From contig JAQUUS010000110.1 in assembly GCA_028693775.1 (NCBI GenBank), forward strand, positions 1 through 5,954: a DNA stretch of 5,954 nt, in the 5' to 3' direction. The DNA is from Alphaproteobacteria bacterium (GTDB lineage Bacteria > Pseudomonadota > Alphaproteobacteria > UBA9219). Below are positions 1-5,871 of the stretch, piece by piece (position 1 is the stretch's first letter; each line of letters starts with the position of its first letter). The notes under the pieces are model-generated. The model was not told the DNA's origin, made no database searches, and saw only the letters and a list, made by a program, of their open reading frames with translations. The translations under genes and the position numbers were made by a program.

Positions 1-2
1 GC

Positions 3-1805
3 ACGTTCGTGGGCCATTCGGTGATCGAAAGCGGCGCCGACAAGGGTGACGGCGAGGCATTCCGCAAAATGCACGGCGTTTCGGAGCAAACGCCGCTGCT
101 GACCGTTCTGCCCGGCAGCCGAACGAGCGAGATCGACCGGCTTTTGCCCATCTTCGGCGAAACGGTCAGGCTTTTGCAGGGCAAGCATCCCGACCTGAGG
201 CTTGTCGTGCCGACGGTTGCGCATCTGAAAGACCGCGTGAGGCAGGAAACCTCGGCGTGGGGCGTTCCTGTCGCCATTGTCGAAAGCGAACAGGATAAAT
301 ACGACGCGTTCGCCGCCTCCGACGCGGCGCTGGCGTGCTCGGGAACCGTGGCGCTCGAACTGGCGCTGGCAAGGCTTCCCGCCGTAATCGCCTACAAGCT
401 CAACGCGCTGACGGTTTTTCTGTTCCGGCATCTGATCCGCGTGAAATACGTCAACCTCGTCAACATCATGCATGACGAAATGGCCGTGCCCGAATTATTG
501 CAGAGCGACTGCACGCCCGCAAAGCTGGCCGACGCGATCGAGACTCTTTTAAGCGACAAGGCGGCGCGCAAAAAACAAATCGCCAGGCTCGAAACCGCCG
601 CCAAATGGCTCTCGTGCGGCGCGCAACTCCCGTCCGAATGCGCGGCGGAAGCCGTTCTCAGCGCGGTCGCGCCGCCGGTCGTGTTGCAGGTTTTGCCCGC
701 GCTCGTGACGGGCGGGGTTGAGCGCGGAACGGTCGAAACGGCTGCGGCGCTGGTCAAGGCGGGCTTTCGCGCCATCGTAGCGTCGGAAGGCGGGCCCATG
801 GCCGCGCAGATCGAAGCTGCGGGCGGCATGCACATTACGCTGCCGCTGGCGTCGAAGAATCCTCTCACGATCCTCATGAACGCCCGCCGCCTGAGCAAAA
901 TCATCCGCGAGCACAAGGTGGATATCGTTCATGCGCGCAGCCGCGCCCCGGCATGGAGCGCATGGCTCGCCGCGAAAGAAACGGGCGCGCTGTTCGTGAC
1001 GACCTTCCACAACGCCTATGGCGCGAAATCGGCGCTCAAGCGGCGGTACAATTCGGCGATGGCAAAAGGCCGCCGCATTATCGCTATTTCGGATTTCGTT
1101 GCGGATTACGCAAAACGCACCTACGGCGTTTCGAAAGACATCCTGACCGTCGTTCCGCGCGGCGTGGACATCGACACGTTCGCGCCGGACAAAGTGGAGC
1201 CCGGACGCGTGGCCGCCTTGCGCAAGGCATGGGACCTCGAAGGCCCCGGCTTTGCGATCCTTCTGCCCGGGCGCTTCTCGCGCTGGAAAGGCCACAGCGT
1301 TTTGATCGAAGCGCTTAAGCAAATGGACCGGCGCGACGTCGTGTGCGTGTTTGCGGGCGGCGGCAAGGACAGCGCCTATGGCCATGAACTCGCCGCCGAG
1401 ATCGCCGAAAAAGGCCTGAAAAACAACGTCCGAATCGTCGACGCCTGCGACGACATGCCCGCCGCCTACCTCGCGGCCGACGTTGTGGTTGTCCCGTCCA
1501 CGCGGCCCGAAGGCTTCGGCAGGGTCGTGATCGAGGCGCAAGCCATGGGCGTGCCGGTTGTGGCCTCCGGTCACGGCGGGGCAAAAGAGACTGTGATTCA
1601 AAGCAAAACGGGCTGGCTGACGCCTCCGGGCGACGCCAGGGCGCTCGCGCAGGCGCTCGAGACCGTACTGGCCCTCCCGGCGGCGGAGCGACAGACCTAT
1701 GCCGTGCGGGCTCGCGCACATATCCGTGACCATTTTACAACAGCCTCCACAACTTCAAAAACGCTCGAAATTTACCGGGACTTATTGCAAAACCGTGCTA
1801 AATAA
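3..1805 (+). CDS. lpxB: Lipid-A-disaccharide synthase (C-terminal part) fused to a GT4 glycosyltransferase; 5' partial
   Basis: The frame is already open at the window edge and runs 600 codons to TAA at 1803-1805; the true start lies upstream. Bases 3 to about 670 encode the C-terminal half of LpxB, the membrane-associated enzyme that joins UDP-2,3-diacylglucosamine to lipid X to make the lipid A disaccharide. Visible LpxB signatures are FVGH (6-17), LPGSR (108-122), ASDAALACSGT (around 315-347), VKYVNLVN and a PSECAAEAVL end. From about 681 a complete GT4 (GT-B fold) glycosyltransferase follows: LQVLPALVTGGVERGT at its N-terminus, HARSRAPAW, VVPRGVD, a PGRFSRWKG nucleotide-sugar segment, and the EX7E motif with glutamates at 1509-1511 and 1533-1535. 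The GT half resembles alphaproteobacterial lipopolysaccharide-type glycosyltransferases; acceptor and sugar are unknown. There is no stop codon and essentially no linker between the halves. They are normally separate proteins, so this is a fusion, unless a GTG at 681 serves as an internal start. The gene symbol applies to the first half only. Confidence 0.9.
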   Translation, partial: TFVGHSVIESGADKGDGEAFRKMHGVSEQTPLLTVLPGSRTSEIDRLLPIFGETVRLLQGKHPDLRLVVPTVAHLKDRVRQETSAWGVPVAIVESEQDKYDAFAASDAALACSGTVALELALARLPAVIAYKLNALTVFLFRHLIRVKYVNLVNIMHDEMAVPELLQSDCTPAKLADAIETLLSDKAARKKQIARLETAAKWLSCGAQLPSECAAEAVLSAVAPPVVLQVLPALVTGGVERGTVETAAALVKAGFRAIVASEGGPMAAQIEAAGGMHITLPLASKNPLTILMNARRLSKIIREHKVDIVHARSRAPAWSAWLAAKETGALFVTTFHNAYGAKSALKRRYNSAMAKGRRIIAISDFVADYAKRTYGVSKDILTVVPRGVDIDTFAPDKVEPGRVAALRKAWDLEGPGFAILLPGRFSRWKGHSVLIEALKQMDRRDVVCVFAGGGKDSAYGHELAAEIAEKGLKNNVRIVDACDDMPAAYLAADVVVVPSTRPEGFGRVVIEAQAMGVPVVASGHGGAKETVIQSKTGWLTPPGDARALAQALETVLALPAAERQTYAVRARAHIRDHFTTASTTSKTLEIYRDLLQNRAK

Positions 1806-1841
1806 CCTCCCTTCCGCGCCCGACGGACGGCGGAAATATTT

Positions 1842-1847
1842 AAGGAG
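1842..1847 (+). promoter_or_regulatory. Ribosome binding site of the argB-like gene
   Basis: AAGGAG lies 9 bases before the ATG at 1857. It is the strongest Shine-Dalgarno match in the window. It fixes the argB start and argues against the overlapping frame that would begin with TTG at 1850. The 51-base gap before it has no convincing promoter or terminator, so co-transcription with the fusion gene upstream is likely. Confidence 0.8.
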
Positions 1848-1856
1848 ATTTGAAAG

Positions 1857-2726
1857 ATGTCCGACCCCCTGAGCTTGGGCCACATCGCCGAAATGATGAG
1901 CGAGCTGCGGGCCTACCAAAAACGAACGGTCGTCGTGAAAATCGGCGGCAACTCGATTGCCGAAGACGATCTGTTTCTTTCGAAAATCGCAAGGCAGGTT
2001 CTGTTCCTCAACACGAACGGCGTGCGCGTTATTCTGATTCACGGCGGCGGTCCGCAGATCGACACCGCGCTGGCCGACAAGAACATCGAAACCGAAAAAG
2101 ACGACGCAGGCCGCCGCATCACCTCGCCCAAGGCCATGCGCATCGTGGCGCGCGTGATGAAGGAGATCAACAAGCAGGTCGTCAACTCGCTGATCGAAGC
2201 CGGATGCCCCAAGGACAAAATCTTCGCGGCATTCAGGCAAAAACATCCGGTGGTCGAAGCCGACAGCCTCGATCCGTCGAACCCCAAAGGCAATTGCAGC
2301 GGCTTTCCGTCCGATGTCAAAACGTCGATTTTGGAGCGCGCGCTGCGCGAGGGCAAGATCGTCGTTTTGCACTCGATGGGCATCGGCGCCGACGGCAAGC
2401 AAATCTACAACGTCAACGGCGACGACTATGCCGCCATCGTTGCGCGGCACATGCGCGCCAAGCGCCTGATCCTCGTGACCAACGTGTCGGGCGTGCTCGA
2501 CCGCAACCGCGAACGCATTGCCGTGATCGATCCGCTCACAGCCAAGCAGCTGATGGAAGACGGCGTCATTACAGGCGGCATGGTGCCCAAGGTCGAAAGC
2601 GCGCTGGTTATCGTCCGGCAGGGAGTCGGCGGCGTCGCGATCATCGACGGATTCCGCCCGTGGGCCATTCTGGGCGAGCTGCTGACGCATCAGGGCCGTG
2701 GCACGCTTTTCCGCGCGCGGATCTAA
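1857..2726 (+). CDS. argB: Acetylglutamate kinase-like protein (amino acid kinase family)
   Basis: 289 residues, a normal length for cytoplasmic acetylglutamate kinase, which phosphorylates N-acetyl-L-glutamate in the second step of arginine synthesis. Family landmarks appear in order: VVVKIGGNSI with the phosphate-binding lysine K28; HGGGPQI (62-68); GRRIT with R87 matching the substrate-binding arginine; YNVNGDD with N185 and D189 matching E. coli N158 and D162; LVTNVSGVLD (206-215); and GGMVPKVE with K245 matching E. coli K217. The C-terminal IIDGF...HQGRGT is also typical. What is odd is the middle: the usual GLSGKDG-type substrate loop is absent and residues 117-150 are unlike ordinary ArgB, while the usual VIAPVG is VLHSMG. 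The ATP site and catalytic residues look intact, so a working kinase is likely. A changed substrate, or a divergent ArgB clade, cannot be excluded. The start is supported by AAGGAG at 1842. No regulatory N-terminal arginine-sensing helix can be assigned with confidence. Confidence 0.85.
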   Translation: MSDPLSLGHIAEMMSELRAYQKRTVVVKIGGNSIAEDDLFLSKIARQVLFLNTNGVRVILIHGGGPQIDTALADKNIETEKDDAGRRITSPKAMRIVARVMKEINKQVVNSLIEAGCPKDKIFAAFRQKHPVVEADSLDPSNPKGNCSGFPSDVKTSILERALREGKIVVLHSMGIGADGKQIYNVNGDDYAAIVARHMRAKRLILVTNVSGVLDRNRERIAVIDPLTAKQLMEDGVITGGMVPKVESALVIVRQGVGGVAIIDGFRPWAILGELLTHQGRGTLFRARI

Positions 2727-2731
2727 AAACC

Positions 2732-2761
2732 TTGGACCGCCCCTGCCCGCGATGATATAGT
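2732..2761 (+). promoter_or_regulatory. Probable sigma-70 type promoter for the NDUFS4-like gene
   Basis: TTGGAC at 2732-2737 and TATAGT at 2756-2761 are separated by 18 bases, a reasonable -35/-10 pair. It falls in the 69-base gap after argB and would start transcription near 2768, leaving a leader of roughly 28 bases. The small complex I gene would therefore have its own promoter rather than depend only on argB read-through. This is read by eye; no transcript data are available. Confidence 0.45.
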
Positions 2762-2776
2762 CGGCGCGTTCTTTTT

Positions 2777-2788
2777 CTTTCGCGAAAG
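2777..2788. repeat. Perfect 12-bp palindrome CTTTCGCGAAAG in the leader of the NDUFS4-like gene
   Basis: The 12 bases are self-complementary and end 7 bases before the ATG at 2796, where a ribosome binding site would sit. No clear Shine-Dalgarno is present apart from the GAAAG inside the palindrome. It could be an operator for a dimeric regulator, or it could be chance; the palindrome has no loop and so would not fold as an intramolecular hairpin without losing its central pairs. Confidence 0.4.
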
Positions 2789-2795
2789 CTTTGTC

Positions 2796-3119
2796 ATGCG
2801 CGTCCGCGTCTACAGCCCCGCCAAATCCGCCGCCCAGTCCGGAAGAGCCCGCTCAGGCCAATGGTTCGTCGAACCCGAAGGCGAAAGCCCCCGCGTGCGC
2901 GAGCCCATCATGGGCTGGATGAGCGCGGCCGATTCGTATTCGTCGCTGAAAGGAAAGCTGAAGTTTCCGTCCGCCGAAGACGCGATTGCGTTTGTGCGCG
3001 GCAAGGGCTGGGAGGTTATCCTGACCGACCCCGCCCAGCCCCGGCCCGACCCCAAGAGCTATATGGACAATTTCCGCCCCGTCCGCCCGGAAGACGAAGA
3101 ACTCCCCATCCGGTCCTAA
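2796..3119 (+). CDS. NADH:ubiquinone oxidoreductase accessory subunit, NDUFS4-like (ETC complex I subunit family)
   Basis: 107 residues, about the usual size of the bacterial family. The protein follows mitochondrial NDUFS4 closely by eye: VRVYSPAKSAAQSG (3-16) matches the VRIFVPARNNMQSG segment, REPIMGWMSAADSYSSL (35-51) matches ENPLMGWASTADPLSNM, LKFPSAEDAIAFVRGKGW (55-72) matches the LTFSTKEDAVSFAEKNGW segment, and KSYMDNF (87-93) matches KSYGANF. In alphaproteobacteria and mitochondria this subunit sits on the peripheral, NADH-oxidising arm of respiratory complex I and helps assemble or stabilise it. In bacteria it is usually encoded away from the main nuo operon, as here. There is no signal peptide or membrane segment, so it acts on the cytoplasmic side. 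The C-terminus is unusual in ending in an acidic EDEELP stretch instead of the basic, tryptophan-containing tail of many homologues. The ribosome binding site is weak; ATG at 2796 is chosen because the family match begins at once. Confidence 0.88.
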   Translation: MRVRVYSPAKSAAQSGRARSGQWFVEPEGESPRVREPIMGWMSAADSYSSLKGKLKFPSAEDAIAFVRGKGWEVILTDPAQPRPDPKSYMDNFRPVRPEDEELPIRS

Positions 3120-3137
3120 AAAAGCGCCGGCGCGCCC

Positions 3138-3201
3138 GGTTCGGCACGGAGATTGCAAGGATCCCTTGCAAGAGCTCCTCGATTTACTCCCTCTACCGAA
3201 C
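3138..3201. repeat. Nested inverted repeats in the spacer before the repeat-protein gene
   Basis: The core is a perfect 8-bp inverted repeat, TTGCAAGG (3153-3160) and CCTTGCAA (3164-3171), around a 3-base ATC. It is flanked by GGAG (3148-3151) and CTCC (3175-3178), which extend the stem across a 1x3 internal loop, and by GTTCGG (3139-3144) and CCGAAC (3196-3201), which could close an outer stem. No T-run follows, so it is not a standard intrinsic terminator. It may be an operator, a folded leader or 3' end, or a small structured RNA. The rest of the 117-base gap holds only a weak promoter-like stretch (TTTACT at 3183, GATACC at 3204, spacing a short 15) and no tRNA. Confidence 0.6.
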
Positions 3202-3236
3202 GTGATACCCTTTAAGCGCCTTCCGGAAAAAAGCCC

Positions 3237-4670
3237 ATGTCTCTCGTTTCCTCATCGATGAATCTTATTGCGCCGCTCGCCGCCTACAGGGCCTCCGCCG
3301 CGCACGTCAAAAACGAAACCTCGGACGACGCCGTCGCCATTGGAAATCTGGACGAGCAATCGACTGTCATCAGCATCAGCGACGCCGGGGAAGAAGCTTC
3401 CGAGGCCGTTTCGAAAACCTTCACGACCACAACGGGCGGAGCCGTTACGCTCTCCAAATCGTTCACCAACGTCGTCAGCGCCGTCTCGGCGACGTTCCAG
3501 CTGTTCGACTCCGTCGGCACCGTCCTCGCCTCGAACGCGACCGACGCGACCGACGCGCAAAAAGCCGCATACAACGAATGGGTCGACGGCTCCCTCTATA
3601 TCGAAGCGGGAACCTACACGGCCACGGCCACGCCCGGAAACGGCGCATCGCTGTCGATCGAGTCTTACGAACAGCAAGGCACGAGCCTTGAGGTCAAAAG
3701 CACCCTGACAGGCGGCAATCCGTCCGAGTATTACAGCTTCTCCCTTTCGGGAACGACCGTCAAACTCGACCTCACCTCCACCGGCAAATCCGACATGCGC
3801 GTCGTTCTTTATAACGACAACGGCGCCGTCGTTGCGGACAGCGCCGGAAACGCCTACCAAAAAGCCAAGTATGTCGAGATGATCTCGGCGTCGGGGCTCA
3901 ACGCGTCGTCGGGCGATTATGTCGTCGAAATCACCTACGCAAACGGCGCCGACGAAACCGCCGACATCGACTACACAATGACCCTCTATTCGGGCAACAC
4001 CTACTCCGTGGTCTATAAAACAGCCGCCGAAGCCCAGCCGTATGACAACTCCGCCTCCGGATCCGTCACCGCCGACAGCGATGCCGAGCTCTATACCAAC
4101 ACTGCCTATAACAAAATAGTCACGTCGGCGGGCAAGGCCATCAACGTGGGCTGGCTCAAGCAGAACGAGTCGATGCTCGATATCTACAGTATGCTGACCA
4201 GCGCCGACAGCACCGACTACTACAAATTCACCTTTCAGGAAGGCGAAAGCCTGAAGCTGGACTTCAACGAAAACACGACGGCGGACGAATCCGCCCTGCG
4301 GGTTCAGTTGCTGGACATCACGGGAACCAACGTCATCGCCGACAGCGAAGGAACCGCCGACCAGCGCGCCGCCTACGCCAAGCTGACCTCGGCATCCGGG
4401 CTCGAAGCCGATACCGGCACATACGTTATCAAGGTCACCTATGCGGACGGCGCCGAAAAAACCGACAGCGCCTACGAAATCGGGATCTATTCCGGATCGA
4501 CCTACGTCGCACAGTACAAAACGACCGCCTCGGCCCAAACCTACGCCAACGCGATCCTTGCGGGGGAAATGAGCGAAACCTCGACCAACGTTTCGCTGGC
4601 CTCGGTCCTGAGCGGCGACACGGACGCCTGGACCGAAAGCCTCATGACGGCGCTCAAGTTGCTGGGCTGA
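3237..4670 (+). CDS. Uncharacterised acidic repeat protein, probably exported, with three PPC-like beta domains
   Basis: 477 residues of unknown function. It is rich in Ser, Thr, Ala, Asp and Tyr and has no cysteine. Residues 1-57 form a short leader, MSLVSSSMNLIAPLAAY and then ISISDAGEEASEA, without a convincing Sec signal peptide or membrane helix. Three related repeats follow, roughly 58-145, 154-271 and 317-438. Repeats two and three share EYYSF/DYYKF, LYNDNGAVVADS/LLDITGTNVIADS, SASGLNASSGDYVV/SASGLEADTGTYVI, TYANGADET/TYADGAEKT and YSGNTY/YSGSTY, spaced 163-168 residues apart. Repeat one keeps only the middle of this pattern (LFDSVGTVLAS, AGTYT). The layout of short beta strands resembles bacterial pre-peptidase C-terminal (PPC) beta sandwiches, which are usually extracellular binding modules; that is inference. 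The final 30 residues, ending in LKLLG, could carry a type I secretion signal, but no calcium-binding GGxGxD repeats are present. No enzyme motif is seen. ATG at 3237 has only a weak GGAAAAAAG in front; ATG at 3258 is an alternative. Confidence 0.85.
   Translation: MSLVSSSMNLIAPLAAYRASAAHVKNETSDDAVAIGNLDEQSTVISISDAGEEASEAVSKTFTTTTGGAVTLSKSFTNVVSAVSATFQLFDSVGTVLASNATDATDAQKAAYNEWVDGSLYIEAGTYTATATPGNGASLSIESYEQQGTSLEVKSTLTGGNPSEYYSFSLSGTTVKLDLTSTGKSDMRVVLYNDNGAVVADSAGNAYQKAKYVEMISASGLNASSGDYVVEITYANGADETADIDYTMTLYSGNTYSVVYKTAAEAQPYDNSASGSVTADSDAELYTNTAYNKIVTSAGKAINVGWLKQNESMLDIYSMLTSADSTDYYKFTFQEGESLKLDFNENTTADESALRVQLLDITGTNVIADSEGTADQRAAYAKLTSASGLEADTGTYVIKVTYADGAEKTDSAYEIGIYSGSTYVAQYKTTASAQTYANAILAGEMSETSTNVSLASVLSGDTDAWTESLMTALKLLG
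3408..4550 (+). repeat. Coding region of three diverged protein repeats
   Basis: Repeat one is encoded at about 3408-3671, repeat two at 3696-4049 and repeat three at 4185-4550. They are recognisable in the translation but well diverged at the DNA level, so the duplications are old. A non-repeated insert of about 45 residues (272-316), containing VGWLKQNESMLD, separates repeats two and three. The shared core is roughly hhLhDxxGTVhADSxGTxxQxAAY followed by SxSGLxAxxGTYVVxhTYAxG, where h is hydrophobic. Confidence 0.75.
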
Positions 4671-4674
4671 CGGA

Positions 4675-5871
4675 TCAGCCCTTGGCGGCCTTGGCGACCA
4701 TATCGTCGATCAGCCACCCCTGAAAAATGGAAATGCCGGTCTCGCGCCCAAGCTCAAGCGCGCGGGGATTGTCGCAACGGAAGAAAACGACCTTGTCGGC
4801 AGGCACGCGCTCGAATTCCTTGCGAACGACCGGATCGATAAATTGCGAAACGGCGTCCTTCGAAACGTTCACCTTGACGCGGTCGACCGGGAACCTCGTG
4901 AGATTGAAATAGGGAATCATGTTCGGCAAGACGCTGTCGACCGTGACACGGAACCCCTCGCGGCGCAGAACCTCCATGGCGCTGAGCGTCAACGAGAAAT
5001 CCTGAAACAAATCGCCGCAATGAAGCTCGAACCCCACCAGATGGCGCTGATGGCGCGGAACGACACGCACGAACTGGGCGAAGGTCGAGCCCATGATCGA
5101 GGCGATGGAAAGATTGAGGTTGATGGTCCGCCCCTCGACGGAGGCATAGGACTCCGTCATTTCGCTCAGAAGCTTCTGGTCGAGAAGCGAGCAGATGGCG
5201 AAAAAATAGTGTTCGGATCCAACGATATCGAGCTTCGGAAAATGCTCGCGGCGGAATTCCTCAAAGCTGATAAAATACTCCTCGGCTACAGGCGTCCATG
5301 TCCCGCCGCCGTCGCGGTAGATCGACTGCGAGCGGCCGAAACGGCGAACGTCCATGTCGCCGATGAGCCGCTCGATCTGCTCGATGTTTTTCGCCGTCAG
5401 GCGACCCGTCGTTTCGTCGATCCTGCCGATGATGCTGCCATCCATGGTCTTGGTGCGCACTTCTTCGACATAGGCGTTGGTCCGCTCGCGCAAAAGCGCG
5501 TAGTTCTCGGGCATTCTGTAGGTTTGCAAAAACGTCGCCGCGCTGTCCTCATAGGGCTCCAGCGCCGCCTCGATCGCGCGCGTCGACATCAGCCGCGCCT
5601 CGCCCGGATTTTCCCACACGAGAAACGCGTCGCCGTTCGACATTTCGTAGTACGACCCGTTGGTCGACCGCGCATAGGCCCTGAGCTTGTTCTGGACCGC
5701 TTCGAGAACGCTCTGGCTTTTCTGAAGATCGGGAATGGACGACAGGATGAAATTCAGGACAAGGCTCGGCAACCCCGTCCGCTGCATGCGTCGAACCCGC
5801 AGGATAAAGTCCTGTTCGCGCACGAGGTCGGAAGGCGTTTCTTTTTTGTCTTCGAATTCCCAAATACGCAT
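4675..5871 (-). CDS. Degenerate GGDEF-EAL domain protein, probably catalytically inactive
   Basis: 398 residues from the ATG at 5871. Residues about 35-105 look like a reduced GGDEF domain in which the signature is SNGDAF (YYEMSNGDAF ending near residue 83). Residues about 215-391 follow the EAL fold: INLNLS (250-255) matches VNLS, VGFELH (279-284) matches LEITE, VTVDSVL (309-315) stands where IALDDFG belongs, FPVDRVKVN (327-335) matches LPVDALKID, VFFRCDN (362-368) replaces VAEGVE, and FQGW (383-386) matches LQGY. The E-A-L signature itself, the second Asp of the DDFG motif and the VAEGVE glutamate are missing, so phosphodiesterase activity is unlikely. The family norm suggests a c-di-GMP receptor or a protein scaffold. 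There is no membrane segment or signal peptide, so it is probably cytoplasmic. A 25-residue longer form from ATG 5946 is possible, but that stretch is AT-rich and unlike the rest, while AGAGAA stands 6 bases before the chosen start. It converges with the repeat-protein gene, with 4 bases between stop codons. Confidence 0.8.
   Translation of the reverse strand: MRIWEFEDKKETPSDLVREQDFILRVRRMQRTGLPSLVLNFILSSIPDLQKSQSVLEAVQNKLRAYARSTNGSYYEMSNGDAFLVWENPGEARLMSTRAIEAALEPYEDSAATFLQTYRMPENYALLRERTNAYVEEVRTKTMDGSIIGRIDETTGRLTAKNIEQIERLIGDMDVRRFGRSQSIYRDGGGTWTPVAEEYFISFEEFRREHFPKLDIVGSEHYFFAICSLLDQKLLSEMTESYASVEGRTINLNLSIASIMGSTFAQFVRVVPRHQRHLVGFELHCGDLFQDFSLTLSAMEVLRREGFRVTVDSVLPNMIPYFNLTRFPVDRVKVNVSKDAVSQFIDPVVRKEFERVPADKVVFFRCDNPRALELGRETGISIFQGWLIDDMVAKAAKG

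Noticed and set aside
549..1733. Long minus-strand open frame opposite the LpxB-GT4 gene
   Set aside because: It lies antisense to a well-recognised gene, its translation is rich in Arg, His and Gly with no family signature, and long antisense frames are expected where codons are GC-rich.
1812..1835. TTCCGC/GCGGAA hairpin between the fusion gene and argB
   Set aside because: Six base pairs with a 12-base loop and no T-run; too weak to call a terminator or attenuator.
1782..2690. 302-codon minus-strand open frame opposite argB
   Set aside because: It is antisense to a confident amino acid kinase, with low-complexity Asp/His/Arg/Val content and no recognisable motif.
1850..2755. Plus-strand 301-codon frame overlapping argB, starting at TTG
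   Set aside because: It is extremely arginine-rich and unlike any family, and it is simply the shifted frame of argB, whose start has the proper ribosome binding site.
3153..3190. Intrinsic terminator after the NDUFS4-like gene
   Set aside because: The hairpin is good, but it is followed by GAGCTCCTCG rather than a T-run.
3120..3236. tRNA or known riboswitch in the spacer
   Set aside because: A GGTTCG and several stems are present, but there is no acceptor stem, anticodon arm arrangement or known aptamer core.
3252..4538. 428-codon minus-strand open frame opposite the repeat-protein gene
   Set aside because: The translation is dominated by Gly, Val and Arg and shows no domain. The plus-strand frame has clear internal protein repeats and a proper amino acid composition.
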